From: Arthrobacter sp. U41
GTDB lineage: Bacteria > Actinomycetota > Actinomycetes > Actinomycetales > Micrococcaceae
DNA: 64,000 nucleotides
NCBI RefSeq assembly: GCF_001750145.1
Contig: NZ_CP015732.1
Location: 1,488,001-1,552,000, forward strand
Reading direction: 5' to 3'
Made by a program: the position numbers and the translations under genes. How positions within the stretch are numbered: the first letter of the stretch is position 1; every line of letters begins with the position of its first letter. Of the stretch, positions 1 through 8,838 are shown in pieces. The notes beneath the pieces are model-generated. The model saw only the letters and a list, made by a program, of their open reading frames with translations. It was not told the origin of the DNA and searched no databases.

Positions 1-554
1 CCGTCGATCGCGACCTGGTCGCCGTCGAAGACCACCTGGTCCCCGGCCCGGCGGGTGTTGAAGATGGCCTTGCGGCCGCAGCGGCAGATGGTCTTCAGTT
101 CCTCAAGGGTGTGGGCGATCTCCAGGAGGCGCAGCGATCCCGGGAACGCCCGGGTGCGGAAGTCCGTGCGGATGCCGTACGCCAGCACCGGGACGTTGTC
201 CAGGACAGCGATCCGGAACAGGTCGTCCACCTGGGCCGGTTCGAGGAACTGCGCCTCGTCCACCAGCAGGCAGGCCACCGGCTGCGTGTCCACATGCTCC
301 AGCAGGGCGTCCGGGTCGTCTCCATGGGCCTGGGCGGTGAACAGCTCCCGCGCGGACGCCCCTGCCGGGATCAGGAAGTCCACCGAGCGCGTCATGCCCA
401 GCCGGGACACGACGTCGGCGTCACCCTTGGTGTCCACATCCGGCTTGGCCAGCAGGACCCGCTGGCCGCGCTCCTCGTAGTTAAAGGCCGCCTGCAGCAA
501 GCCCGTTGACTTGCCGGAGTTCATCGCGCCATAGCGGAAGTAGAGCTTGGCCAA
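1..554 (-). CDS. tdk: Thymidine kinase, C-terminus cut by window edge
   Basis: Phosphorylates thymidine to dTMP with ATP in nucleotide salvage (cytosol). From a TTG start at 552-554 the protein opens with the family P-loop (GAMNSGKST, residues 9-17). Near the window edge a CRCG zinc pair is followed by the FNTRRAGDQV lasso segment typical of TK1-type bacterial kinases. About 184 residues are present; the family is usually 200-220, so little is missing. TTG was chosen because AAAGGA lies five bases upstream and the P-loop starts directly after it. Divergent from lysS. Confidence 0.9.
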   Translation of the reverse strand, partial: MAKLYFRYGAMNSGKSTGLLQAAFNYEERGQRVLLAKPDVDTKGDADVVSRLGMTRSVDFLIPAGASARELFTAQAHGDDPDALLEHVDTQPVACLLVDEAQFLEPAQVDDLFRIAVLDNVPVLAYGIRTDFRTRAFPGSLRLLEIAHTLEELKTICRCGRKAIFNTRRAGDQVVFDGDQVAID

Positions 555-626
555 GGGGGTCCTTTCGAAAGGGTCGCCCACCGATTGTAAAGGCGCGCCC
601 CTCCCGGCGAAGTACTCCGGACTCCC

Positions 627-653
627 GCCCCCGCTCAGCATCGGAGCGGGGGC
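627..653. promoter_or_regulatory. Strong hairpin between tdk and lysS
   Basis: Perfect 10-bp inverted repeat (GCCCCCGCTC / GAGCGGGGGC) with a 7-base loop in the divergent gap. No T-run follows on either strand, so it is not a simple terminator. Position suits an operator or a transcript-end structure; function unknown. Confidence 0.4.
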
Positions 654-773
654 ACGGACGCGAAGTCCGCCAAATCGGCGCCGGTGTCCAGCGCCGCCCG
701 CATCCGGCGCAGCCTTGGGTCCGGTCCGCAACGGGCCGCAGCCGTGCCGGACCGGCCCGGGCGGAAACCCCGG

Positions 774-790
774 TAAACTTAGGGATTGTG
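774..790 (+). promoter_or_regulatory. -10 box and start of lysS (near-leaderless)
   Basis: TAAACT at 774-779 is followed by 8 bases and then the GTG at 788. The spacing puts the transcript start at or next to the start codon. This supports GTG 788 over upstream in-frame starts. Confidence 0.5.
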
Positions 791-2320
791 ACTTCCCAAA
801 ACACCTCCGCCCCGAACACCGCCGCCGACTCCCACGACGCCAGCGAACAGACGCGCATCCGCATGGAGAAGCGCGCCAGGCTGATCGAGCGCGGCATTGA
901 GGCGTATCCGGTGGGTGTTGAGCGCACACATTCACTGGGTGAAATCCGGGAGAAGTACGCGCACCTCGAGGCCGACGAAACCACCGGCGACGTCGTCGGC
1001 GTGACCGGCCGCATCGTCTTCATCCGCAACACCGGCAAGCTCTGCTTCGCCACGCTCCAGGAGGGCGGCACCGACGGCAAGGCCGTCCGTCTGCAGGTCA
1101 TGCTGAGCCTGGCCAACATCGGCGAGGATGCGCTCGCCGACTGGAAGGCCCTCGTGGACCTCGGCGACCACGTGTTCGTCAAGGGCGAGGTGATCTCCTC
1201 GCGGCGCGGCGAGCTTTCGGTCATGGCCGGGTCATGGTCCATGGCATCCAAGGCGCTGCGACCGCTGCCGGTGCTGCACGCCGAGCTCAACGAGGAAACC
1301 CGCGTCCGCCAGCGCTACGTGGACCTCATCGTCCGGGACGAAGCCCGCGAAATGGTCTACACCCGTGCCGCCATTACCCGTTCCATCCGCGAGACCCTGC
1401 ACCGCCAGGGCTACGTCGAGGTGGAAACCCCGATGCTGCAGCTGGTTCACGGCGGCGCCACGGCACGCCCCTTCGAGACACACATGAACGCGTTCGACCA
1501 GAAAATGACCCTGCGGATCGCCACCGAGCTCTACCTTAAGCGAACCGTCGTCGGCGGAATCGACCGCGTCTACGACATGGGCCGGGTCTTCCGCAACGAA
1601 GGTGTGGACTCCACCCACAGCCCGGAATTCACCACCCTGGAGAGCTATGAGGCCTGGGCCGACCAGTTCGTCATGGCGGACCGCATCAAGGAACTCATCC
1701 TTGACGCCGCCGACGCGGCCGGCGTTGGCCGGGTCCTGCAGACCGAAGCGGGGGAGATCAACCTCGACGGCGACTGGGCGTGGATGGCGGTCTACCCGGG
1801 ACTGTCCGAAACCGTGGGCCAGGAAATCACGCCCGGGACCCCGGCGCCGGAACTGCTGGCGCTCGCCGCCAAGCACGAGGTCAAGGTTGACGCCAACTGG
1901 GATGCCGAGAAGCTGGTGGTCGAACTCTTCGGCGAACTGGTCGAGCCGACCCTGCTGAATCCGACCTTCGTCTACGACTACCCGCCGTCGGCCCAGCCGC
2001 TGGCCCGCCAGCACCGCGAGGATGACCGGCTGATCGAGGCGTGGGACCTCATCATCGGCGGCATGGAGCGCGGCACGGCCTTCTCCGAGCTGATTGACCC
2101 GGTCATCCAGCGCGAACGGCTCACCGAGCAGTCCCGCCGCTCGGCCGCCGGCGACGTCGAGGCCATGCAGCTGGACGAGGACTTCCTCCGCGCGCTGGAG
2201 TACGGTGCCCCGCCGATGGGCGGGATCGGCCTGGGCATCGACCGGCTGGTCATGCTCTTCACCGGCGCGGGCATCCGCGAGACCATCCTGTTCCCGCTAC
2301 TGAAGCCCGAAGGACACTGA
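788..2320 (+). CDS. lysS: Lysyl-tRNA synthetase, class II
   Basis: Charges tRNA-Lys with lysine in the cytosol. The 510-residue length is normal for bacterial class II LysRS. An N-terminal OB-fold anticodon-binding domain (about residues 60-165, with VGVTGRIVFIRNTGKL) precedes the class II core: motif 2 is visible as FRNEGVDSTHSPEF and motif 3 as GIGLGIDRLVMLF near the C-terminus. The reading frame is open further upstream, but GTG 788 fits the family N-terminus and a -10 box just before it. The stop is two bases from the next small gene, and lsr2 and clpC follow, a neighbourhood known from mycobacteria and relatives. Confidence 0.95.
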   Translation: MTSQNTSAPNTAADSHDASEQTRIRMEKRARLIERGIEAYPVGVERTHSLGEIREKYAHLEADETTGDVVGVTGRIVFIRNTGKLCFATLQEGGTDGKAVRLQVMLSLANIGEDALADWKALVDLGDHVFVKGEVISSRRGELSVMAGSWSMASKALRPLPVLHAELNEETRVRQRYVDLIVRDEAREMVYTRAAITRSIRETLHRQGYVEVETPMLQLVHGGATARPFETHMNAFDQKMTLRIATELYLKRTVVGGIDRVYDMGRVFRNEGVDSTHSPEFTTLESYEAWADQFVMADRIKELILDAADAAGVGRVLQTEAGEINLDGDWAWMAVYPGLSETVGQEITPGTPAPELLALAAKHEVKVDANWDAEKLVVELFGELVEPTLLNPTFVYDYPPSAQPLARQHREDDRLIEAWDLIIGGMERGTAFSELIDPVIQRERLTEQSRRSAAGDVEAMQLDEDFLRALEYGAPPMGGIGLGIDRLVMLFTGAGIRETILFPLLKPEGH

Positions 2321-2322
2321 CC

Positions 2323-2526
2323 ATGGAGTACATCGCCGTATTGCTTCCCTCCGTCGTCGTTGGCCTGATTTTCTGGTTCGCCATGAAATCGATTTTCAAT
2401 GCCGACAAATCCGAGCGCCAGGCCGAAGCGCGCGCCCAGGCGGAAGCCGACGAAAAAGCCCAGGCGCCTCATACCCTTGGCCGCGGCGACCATTCCGGCG
2501 GCCATTCCGGCGGCCCGGACAAATAA
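2323..2526 (+). CDS. Small single-span membrane protein
   Basis: 67 residues: a hydrophobic span at about residues 5-22 (AVLLPSVVVGLIFWFAM) followed by a charged, Ala/Glu/Lys-rich stretch and a Gly/His/Ser tail. The ATG is two bases after the lysS stop, so it is probably co-transcribed and translationally coupled. Similar small proteins sit downstream of lysS in Arthrobacter relatives as far as I recall; no function is assigned. A lysyl-phosphatidylglycerol role is not supported, since the protein is far too small. Confidence 0.7.
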   Translation: MEYIAVLLPSVVVGLIFWFAMKSIFNADKSERQAEARAQAEADEKAQAPHTLGRGDHSGGHSGGPDK

Positions 2527-2542
2527 CGGCCATTTGACCTTG

Positions 2543-2560
2543 GGTTTTCCTTTGGAAACC
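2543..2560. promoter_or_regulatory. Inverted repeat upstream of the lsr2 promoter
   Basis: GGTTTTCC-TT-TGGAAACC forms a 7-bp stem with one wobble, ending 10 bases before the lsr2 -35 box. Candidate operator; no known family matched. Confidence 0.3.
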
Positions 2561-2570
2561 ATTTTCCGCT

Positions 2571-2600
2571 TTGACTCGTTGCCATAAAGCAGAGGATACT
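2571..2600 (+). promoter_or_regulatory. Likely sigma-A promoter of lsr2
   Basis: TTGACT (2571-2576), 18-base spacer, GATACT (2595-2600). The region is markedly AT-rich for this genome. Transcription would give a leader of about 55 bases before the lsr2 ATG. Confidence 0.55.
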
Positions 2601-2659
2601 TTTAAACAGGCAGAACCTGCTTTTCCTAAATACTCATCCTTTTGGAAAGAGAGTCTTTA

Positions 2660-2986
2660 ATGGCACAGAAAGTAAAAATCATCCTTGTTGATGATCTGGA
2701 TGGGGGATCCGCGGACGAGACCGTGCGGTTTGGCCTTGACGGCGTCAGCTACGAAATCGACCTGTCCTCGGACAATGCCGCAGCGCTGCGCTCTGCAGTT
2801 GAGCGGTTTGTAAGCCACGCACGCAAGACCTCAAGCGGCCGCGCGACCCGCACCAAGATTTCATCCGGCCGGAACCAGGACTCCGCCCAGATTAGGCAGT
2901 GGGCCCGCGATAACGGCTATGCGGTAAACAGCCGCGGGCGCATCCAGGCTGAAATTCAGGAAGCCTACCAAAAGGCGAATTCTTAG
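2660..2986 (+). CDS. lsr2: Lsr2 nucleoid-associated protein / xenogeneic silencer
   Basis: Histone-like protein that bridges DNA and silences AT-rich, acquired genes in actinobacteria. 108 residues, the family's usual size. The N-terminal dimerisation part begins MAQKVKIILVDD and spans about residues 1-60; a basic linker follows; the C-terminal DNA-binding part carries the minor-groove RGR hook at residues 92-94 (NSRGRIQ). The start is the ATG at 2660, preceded by a GGAAAGAGAG Shine-Dalgarno. It lies between lysS and clpC. Given its role, the AT-richer 39-43 kb accessory region would be a natural target (inference). Confidence 0.95.
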   Translation: MAQKVKIILVDDLDGGSADETVRFGLDGVSYEIDLSSDNAAALRSAVERFVSHARKTSSGRATRTKISSGRNQDSAQIRQWARDNGYAVNSRGRIQAEIQEAYQKANS

Positions 2987-3037
2987 CCAGGGTCCTGCGG
3001 CGCCGTAAGCGCCCGGACGCAATATCATCAATGACTT

Positions 3038-3066
3038 TGCCCCCGCTTTTTGGCGGGGGCATTTTC
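3038..3066 (+). terminator. Rho-independent terminator after lsr2
   Basis: TGCCCCCGC / GCGGGGGCA stem of nine pairs around a TTTTTG loop, followed by ATTTT. Located 52 bases after the lsr2 stop. Confidence 0.85.
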
Positions 3067-3347
3067 GTGGTCCCCGCGGCGCTGCCGGAGCCGCCGCGCC
3101 TTCCAGCCCAGTTACCGGGCAAAGAAGCGGTCCAGAGCCGTGGACACACCGGTTGCGTCCCGTTCCGGAAGAAGCAACCGGGCAGGAGCGCAGCGCCCGG
3201 CATGGTTCAAGCACCCTGCCGGCACCGCAGGGGCCCGGCCGCCCCGCAGGGCGACGTCGCGGGGGCCCGGCTGCGTCCGTTGCGGAGGCCCGGCCGGCCC
3301 GCCGTTCGTGCCGTGATGTGACGCGGCTGCGGCGTCCCGGTTTCCCC

Positions 3348-3398
3348 TGTGGCGAACAAGCCACAATTCTTGAACCCGGACACGTAGCATCAAAGTAT
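3348..3398 (+). promoter_or_regulatory. clpC promoter region with adjacent palindrome
   Basis: The 354-base gap 3067-3420 holds no gene I can support. Next to clpC there is TTGAAC (3370-3375), a 17-base spacer and AAGTAT (3393-3398), then AGGAG before the ATG. Five bases upstream of the -35 is a perfect inverted repeat TGTGGC-N6-GCCACA (3348-3365). The 9-mer TGTGGCGAA recurs at 3412-3420, touching the start codon. It matches neither the HspR HAIR site nor the ClgR consensus that I know. Confidence 0.45.
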
Positions 3399-3420
3399 TC
3401 GTAGCTAGGAGTGTGGCGAA

Positions 3421-5913
3421 ATGTTTGAGCGATTTACGGACCGTGCCCGTCGCGTAGTTGTGCTTGCCCAAGAAGAGGCGCGCATGCTGAACCACAATTA
3501 CATCGGTACCGAACACATCCTCTTGGGTCTGATCCATGAAGGTGAAGGTGTTGCTGCCAAAGCCCTTGAGTCCTTGAGCATTTCGCTCGACGGCGTCCGC
3601 GAGCAGGTGCAGGAGATCATCGGGCAGGGCCAGCAGGCCCCGTCCGGACACATCCCCTTCACCCCCCGTGCCAAGAAGGTCTTGGAACTCTCGCTCCGCG
3701 AGGCCTTGCAGCTGGGACACAACTACATCGGCACCGAGCACATCCTGCTCGGCCTCATCCGCGAGGGTGAAGGCGTTGCCGCCCAGGTGCTGGTCAAGCT
3801 CGGGGCGGACCTCAACCGCGTCCGCCAGCAGGTCATCCAACTGCTCTCGGGTTACCAGGGCAAAGAAACCACCGGCGCCGGCGTTGGCCCGGGCCAGGCC
3901 GAAGGCACCCCTGCCGGTTCCGTCGTCCTGGACCAGTTCGGCCGCAACCTGACCCAGGCCGCCCGGGAGAACAAGCTGGACCCCGTCATCGGCCGCGAGT
4001 CCGAAATGGAACGCGTCATGCAGGTGCTTTCCCGGCGCACCAAGAACAACCCCGTGCTGATCGGCGAGCCCGGTGTCGGCAAGACCGCCGTCGTCGAGGG
4101 CCTTGCCCAGGCGATTGTCCGCGGCGACGTCCCGGAAACCATCAAGGACAAGCAGCTGTACACGCTTGACCTTGGCTCGCTCGTGGCCGGCTCGCGCTAC
4201 CGCGGTGATTTCGAAGAGCGCCTGAAGAAGGTCCTCAAGGAGATCCGCACCCGCGGTGACATCATCTTGTTCATCGACGAGATCCACACCCTGGTCGGTG
4301 CCGGTGCCGCCGAGGGCGCCATCGATGCGGCCTCGATCCTGAAGCCCATGCTGGCCCGCGGTGAGCTCCAGACCATTGGCGCCACCACGCTGGACGAGTA
4401 CCGCAAGCACATCGAGAAGGACGCCGCGCTGGAACGCCGTTTCCAGCCGATCCAGGTCAAGGAGCCCTCTGTCGCGCACGCGATCGAGATTCTCAAGGGC
4501 CTCCGCGACCGGTACGAGGCGCACCACCGCGTCACCATCACCGACGGCGCCCTCGCCTCGGCGGCGAGCCTTTCCGAGCGCTACATCTCGGACCGCTTCC
4601 TGCCGGACAAGGCGATTGACCTGATCGATGAGGCCGGCGCGCGGCTGCGCATCCGCCGGATGACCGCTCCGCCGGAGCTGAAAATCATGGACGAGAAGAT
4701 CGCCGCCATGAAGCTGGAGAAGGAATCCGCGATTGACGCGCAGGACTTCGAAGGTGCCGCCTCGCTGCGAGACAAGGAGCAGAAGCTCATTGCCGAGCGT
4801 GCCGAGAAGGAACGCCAGTGGAAGACCGGCGGCATGGATGACATCTCCGAGGTTGATGAGGACCTGATTGCGGAGGTGCTGGCGAACTCCACCGGCATCC
4901 CGGTGTTCAAGCTGACCGAGGAAGAGTCCTCGCGGCTGCTGAAGATGGAAGACGAGCTGCACAAGCGCGTGGTCGGCCAGGACGAGGCCATCAGGTCCCT
5001 GTCCCAGGCGATCCGCCGCACCCGTGCAGGCCTGAAGGACCCGAAGCGTCCGGGCGGTTCGTTCATCTTTGCCGGCCCCACCGGCGTCGGCAAGACCGAG
5101 CTCGCCAAGGCCCTGGCTGAATTCCTCTTCGGCGAGGAAGACGCCCTGATCACCCTGGACATGTCCGAGTACTCGGAGAAGCACACGGTGTCGCGTCTCT
5201 TCGGCGCCCCTCCGGGCTACGTGGGCTACGAGGAAGGCGGGCAGCTGACCGAGAAGGTCCGCCGCCGCCCGTTCTCCGTGGTCCTGTTCGATGAAGTGGA
5301 GAAGGCGCACGCCGACCTCTTCAACTCGCTGCTGCAGATCCTGGAAGACGGCCGGCTGACCGACTCCCAGGGCCGGGTGGTGGACTTCAAGAACACCGTG
5401 ATCATCATGACCACCAACCTCGGCACCCGGGACATCTCCAAGAGCGTTGCCACCGGCTTCCAGTCCGGCACGGACACGCAGACCGGCTACAACCGGATGC
5501 GGGCCCGCGTCACGGAGGAGCTCAAGCAGCACTTCCGTCCCGAGTTCCTGAACCGTGTTGATGACGTTGTGGTCTTCCCGCAGCTGACCCAGGACGAGAT
5601 CATCGAGATCGTGGACATGTTCGTCGGCCGCCTGGAGAAGCGCCTCAAGGACAAGGACATGGGCATCGAGCTCACGCCCGCGGCCAAGATCCTGCTGGCA
5701 ACCCGCGGCTACGACCCCGCCATGGGCGCCCGGCCGCTGCGCCGGACCATCCAGCGCGAGATCGAGGACCAGCTCTCCGAGAAGATCCTCTTCGGCGAGA
5801 TCCACGCCGGCGACATCGTGGTGGTGGATGTGGAAGGCGAAGGTGACGACGCCAAGTTCACCTTCGCCGGCAACACCAAGCCGCGCATCCCGGAGATCGC
5901 TCCGAGCGTCTAA
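3421..5913 (+). CDS. clpC: ATP-dependent Clp protease ATPase subunit ClpC
   Basis: AAA+ unfoldase that feeds substrates to ClpP; cytosolic hexamer. 830 residues, normal for actinobacterial ClpC1. Two Clp-N repeats fill about residues 1-145, each with [14 protein letters not shown]1 has Walker A GEPGVGKT at about 215 and Walker B ILFIDEIH; a coiled UVR-type middle domain lies near 420-460; D2 has Walker A GPTGVGKT at about 552. A GF tripeptide in the D2 loop (VATGFQSG) is at the place of the ClpP-contacting loop. It follows the conserved lysS-lsr2 order and has its own promoter and terminator, so it is likely monocistronic. Confidence 0.97.
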   Translation: MFERFTDRARRVVVLAQEEARMLNHNYIGTEHILLGLIHEGEGVAAKALESLSISLDGVREQVQEIIGQGQQAPSGHIPFTPRAKKVLELSLREALQLGHNYIGTEHILLGLIREGEGVAAQVLVKLGADLNRVRQQVIQLLSGYQGKETTGAGVGPGQAEGTPAGSVVLDQFGRNLTQAARENKLDPVIGRESEMERVMQVLSRRTKNNPVLIGEPGVGKTAVVEGLAQAIVRGDVPETIKDKQLYTLDLGSLVAGSRYRGDFEERLKKVLKEIRTRGDIILFIDEIHTLVGAGAAEGAIDAASILKPMLARGELQTIGATTLDEYRKHIEKDAALERRFQPIQVKEPSVAHAIEILKGLRDRYEAHHRVTITDGALASAASLSERYISDRFLPDKAIDLIDEAGARLRIRRMTAPPELKIMDEKIAAMKLEKESAIDAQDFEGAASLRDKEQKLIAERAEKERQWKTGGMDDISEVDEDLIAEVLANSTGIPVFKLTEEESSRLLKMEDELHKRVVGQDEAIRSLSQAIRRTRAGLKDPKRPGGSFIFAGPTGVGKTELAKALAEFLFGEEDALITLDMSEYSEKHTVSRLFGAPPGYVGYEEGGQLTEKVRRRPFSVVLFDEVEKAHADLFNSLLQILEDGRLTDSQGRVVDFKNTVIIMTTNLGTRDISKSVATGFQSGTDTQTGYNRMRARVTEELKQHFRPEFLNRVDDVVVFPQLTQDEIIEIVDMFVGRLEKRLKDKDMGIELTPAAKILLATRGYDPAMGARPLRRTIQREIEDQLSEKILFGEIHAGDIVVVDVEGEGDDAKFTFAGNTKPRIPEIAPSV

Positions 5914-5926
5914 GCAGTAAATTCAG

Positions 5927-5964
5927 AGGCCCCGTCCGCTCCGAAAGGAGTTGGCGGGGCCTTT
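5927..5964 (+). terminator. Terminator after clpC
   Basis: AGGCCCC / GGGGCCT outer stem and CTCC-GAAA-GGAG inner stem, then CTTTGTG; starts 14 bases after the clpC stop. Confidence 0.75.
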
Positions 5965-5980
5965 GTGCTGCCCTGGGCCG

Positions 5981-6012
5981 GTGCCCGCCGGGCCCGGTGC
6001 CCGCCGGGCCCG
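5981..6012. repeat. Two tandem copies of a 16-bp unit
   Basis: GTGCCCGCCGGGCCCG occurs twice head to tail with no mismatch, just after the clpC terminator. Probably slippage; no function seen. Confidence 0.6.
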
Positions 6013-6040
6013 GGGCCCCCGGGCGGGTGTGAAGACAGTG

Positions 6041-6057
6041 TTTCACTGTGGGTGAAA
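6041..6057. promoter_or_regulatory. Palindrome upstream of the S9 peptidase
   Basis: TTTCAC-N5-GTGAAA, perfect 6-bp arms, 39 bases before the peptidase ATG. The shape suits a dimeric repressor; the regulator is not identifiable from the window. Confidence 0.4.
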
Positions 6058-6096
6058 ATGGTGTGATGCGGGGCACAGGGGGTGTTGAATCGGTGC

Positions 6097-8259
6097 ATGG
6101 CTTCCAACGGCTCAGCGACCCTGAGCGAAAAACCCGAGACCCCGTTCCACGATCTGGACCATTACCTCGCCATCCCCAGGGTCAGCGGCCTGGCCCTGAG
6201 CCCCGACGGCCGGCGGCTGGTCACGACCGTGGCCACGCTCAACGCCACGGGCACCGAATACGGCACCGCCCTGTGGGAGCTGGACCCGGAAGGGCACAAG
6301 CAGGCCCGCCGGATCACCCGCAGTGCCAAGGGGGAGGCCGGGGCCGTGTTTGCCGCCGGCGGGGACCTGTACTTCAGTTCCGCCCGCCCGGACCCGGAAA
6401 ACCCTGACGCCGAGCCTGTCAACGCCCTGTGGATGCTGCCCGCGGACGGCGGCGAGGCCCGCGTCGTGCTCACCCGGGCCGGAGGAATCAGTGCACTCCT
6501 GGCCGCCCGGGAGACCGGCGCTCTTTTCGTCAATGCCCCCGTGCTGGCAGGGGCCACGGACGAGGATAATGATGAGGAGCGCCGCAAGGCGCGCAAGGAC
6601 AACAAGGTCGCCGCCATCCTGCACACTGGCTATCCTGTCCGCTACTGGGACGCCGATCTGGGACCCGCCCAGCCGAGGCTCTTCGCCGTCGAGCCCGGCG
6701 AGGAAGAGGAGCCGGGCAAGCCCGCAACGGTTGACGCCGCAGCGCCGCTGAAGCTGCGCAATCTCACCCCCGACGCCGGCGCAGGCCTTCGCGACGCAAG
6801 TGCCGTCGTCAGCCCGGACGGCAGGACGATCTACAGCAGCTTCGCCAGGCCGCTCGCGCACGCGAATTCACGGTCGGTCCTCGTCGCGATCGACGTCGCC
6901 AGCGGCACCCGCACCGTGCTGCTGGACACCGCGGGAATGAGCTACTTCCCCGGGCCGGTCAGCCCCGACAACGGGACGCTGGTGGTGCTCAGCGAGAGCG
7001 ACACCACCCCGGAACACGCACCCCAGCTCAGGCTGCACCTGCTCGACCTGACCGGTGCAGCATCCGGTGCTGGGTCCGGACCTGCGTCCGGCGCTGATGA
7101 GGGAACCGGCGGATCCGCGCTGACGCCGCTCGTGCACGGCTGGGACCGCTGGCCGCACCCCGCCGCGTGGCTGCCGGACGGATCGGCCCTGCTCGTCACT
7201 GCCGATGAGGACGGCGCCTCCCCGGTTTTCCGGATCAGCCTGTCCGGCGACGGTGGACCAGCCCAGGTCACCCGCCTGACCGCAGACAACGCCGCGTACA
7301 CCGACGTCGTGGTCGCCCCGGACGGCCACGCCGCCTACGCGCTGCGCAGCTCCTACGAGTTCCCGGCCGAGGCCGTGCGGATCGACCTCGCCGGCGGCGG
7401 CACCGTCCGGCTCCCTGCCCCGGCCGAACGCCCCCGCTACCAGGGCTCGCTGGAACGCGTGGAGACGACGGCGGCAGACGGCACCCGCGTGCCGGCCTAC
7501 CTGGCACTGCCTGAAGGCGCCTCTGCCGGCAGCCCGGCGCCCCTCCTGCTCTGGATCCATGGCGGCCCGCTCGGTTCCTGGAATGCCTGGACCTGGCGCT
7601 GGAACCCGTGGCTGCTCGTGGCCCGGGGGTATGCGGTGCTGCTGCCGGACCCCGCGCTGTCCACCGGTTACGGCCAGCACCACATCCAGCGCGGCTGGGG
7701 TGAATGGGGCAAGGCCCCGTTCACCGACCTGATGGCCATCACCGATGCCGTTGTGCAGCGGCCGGACATCGACGAGACCCGCACCGCGGCTATGGGCGGG
7801 TCCTTCGGGGGCTACATGGCCAACTGGGTGGCCGGCCACACGGACCGGTTCAAGGCGGTCGTCACCCACGCCAGTCTCTGGGCGCTGGATCAGTTCGGCC
7901 CCACCACCGACGCCGCGCAGTACTGGCTCAGGGAGATGACGGCCGAGATGGCGCTGGAGAACTCCCCGCACCTGCATGTGGAAAACATCAGCACCCCAAT
8001 GCTCGTTATCCATGGCGACAAGGACTACCGGGTACCGATCGGCGAGGGTCTGCGTCTTTGGTATGAACTGCTCTCCAGGTCCCGGCTGGCGGCCGACGAG
8101 AACGGCGAAACCGCCCACCGCTTCCTGTATTTCCCGGACGAAAACCACTGGATCCTGCAGCCGCAGCACGCCAAGGTCTGGTACGGCGTCGTGGAACACT
8201 TCCTCGCCCGCAACCTGCTGGACAAGGATCTGCCGGTGCCGGACGAGCTGGGTTTATAG
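6097..8259 (+). CDS. S9 family serine peptidase (acylaminoacyl-peptidase-like)
   Basis: Alpha/beta-hydrolase peptidase of the prolyl oligopeptidase clan, cleaving small peptides in the cytosol (no signal peptide). 720 residues. An N-terminal beta-propeller region (LSPDGRRL, SPDGRTIYS repeats, about 20-450) precedes the catalytic domain: nucleophile in GGSFGGYMANW (Ser about 569), Asp in HGDKDYRVP (about 643) and His in DENHW (about 684). A Gly/Ala/Ser-rich insertion lies near residues 325-345. ATG 6097 was chosen; GTG 6082 is in frame but overlaps the purine-rich stretch that would be its ribosome site. Exact substrate is unknown. Confidence 0.9.
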   Translation: MASNGSATLSEKPETPFHDLDHYLAIPRVSGLALSPDGRRLVTTVATLNATGTEYGTALWELDPEGHKQARRITRSAKGEAGAVFAAGGDLYFSSARPDPENPDAEPVNALWMLPADGGEARVVLTRAGGISALLAARETGALFVNAPVLAGATDEDNDEERRKARKDNKVAAILHTGYPVRYWDADLGPAQPRLFAVEPGEEEEPGKPATVDAAAPLKLRNLTPDAGAGLRDASAVVSPDGRTIYSSFARPLAHANSRSVLVAIDVASGTRTVLLDTAGMSYFPGPVSPDNGTLVVLSESDTTPEHAPQLRLHLLDLTGAASGAGSGPASGADEGTGGSALTPLVHGWDRWPHPAAWLPDGSALLVTADEDGASPVFRISLSGDGGPAQVTRLTADNAAYTDVVVAPDGHAAYALRSSYEFPAEAVRIDLAGGGTVRLPAPAERPRYQGSLERVETTAADGTRVPAYLALPEGASAGSPAPLLLWIHGGPLGSWNAWTWRWNPWLLVARGYAVLLPDPALSTGYGQHHIQRGWGEWGKAPFTDLMAITDAVVQRPDIDETRTAAMGGSFGGYMANWVAGHTDRFKAVVTHASLWALDQFGPTTDAAQYWLREMTAEMALENSPHLHVENISTPMLVIHGDKDYRVPIGEGLRLWYELLSRSRLAADENGETAHRFLYFPDENHWILQPQHAKVWYGVVEHFLARNLLDKDLPVPDELGL

Positions 8260-8316
8260 GCCTCACCATCCGGCCCGGGGGCACGGACGATTCTCAGGAC
8301 ACAGGCAGGGCCCCCG

Positions 8317-8331
8317 TAGGATTGGGCTGTG
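8317..8331 (+). promoter_or_regulatory. -10 box giving a leaderless start
   Basis: TAGGAT (8317-8322), 6 bases, then GTG 8329. No Shine-Dalgarno is present, which fits a leaderless transcript. Confidence 0.5.
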
Positions 8332-8838
8332 ACTGAGACAATCCGCATCCGCCCTGCCCGCACGAGCGATGTCGGAGCGATCAAGACCCTCGTGGCGCCG
8401 CTGGCCGACAAGCGGATCCTGATGGCCAAGGAAACCGTGGCGTATTACGAAAGCCTGCAGGAGTTCCGAATCGCCGAATCGGCGGACGGTGAAGTGATCG
8501 GCTGCGGAGCGCTGCACGTCATGTGGGAGGACCTCGCCGAGGTGCGCACGCTCGCCACCTCGGATGCCTGGCGGGGCAAGGGTGTGGGCCACCTGCTGGT
8601 GGAGCGGCTGCTGGAGGAGGCCAGGGCACTCGGCGTCTCCCGCGTGTTCTGCCTGACCTTCGAGGTGGACTTCTTCAAGAAGCACGGCTTCGAAGTCATG
8701 GCCGACCAGACCGCCGTCGACCCCGTGGTGTATTCGGAGCTGCTGCGCTCCCATGACGAGGGCGTTGCCGAGTTCCTGGACCTGGCCCGGGTAAAGCCCA
8801 ACACGCTCGGCAATACCCGGATGATCAAGACCCTCTAG
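8329..8838 (+). CDS. ArgA-like amino-acid N-acetyltransferase (GNAT)
   Basis: GNAT-fold acetyltransferase of 169 residues, resembling the short ArgA of mycobacteria (Rv2747 type), which makes N-acetylglutamate for arginine synthesis. Visible features are the start RIRPARTSDV, the ALHVMWEDLAEVRTLA strand and the acetyl-CoA loop WRGKGVGHLL (about residues 83-92), followed by FFKKHGFEVM. GTG 8329 fits both the N-terminus and the -10 box. It stands alone, with no arg genes beside it, so the amino-acid substrate is inferred from family resemblance only. Confidence 0.75.
   Translation: MTETIRIRPARTSDVGAIKTLVAPLADKRILMAKETVAYYESLQEFRIAESADGEVIGCGALHVMWEDLAEVRTLATSDAWRGKGVGHLLVERLLEEARALGVSRVFCLTFEVDFFKKHGFEVMADQTAVDPVVYSELLRSHDEGVAEFLDLARVKPNTLGNTRMIKTL

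Noticed and set aside
555..787. T-box or other tRNA-sensing leader for lysS
   Set aside because: No T-box sequence, no terminator/antiterminator pair with a T-run, and the -10 box sits directly before the start codon.
3348..3420. HspR (HAIR) or ClgR site before clpC
   Set aside because: The visible palindrome TGTGGC-N6-GCCACA matches neither consensus; left as an unassigned operator.
3112..5805. A very long (about 897-codon) open frame antisense to clpC
   Set aside because: Mirror of GC-rich codon bias in clpC; its product is low-complexity Leu/Gly/Asp/Val with no domain, and clpC itself is unmistakable.
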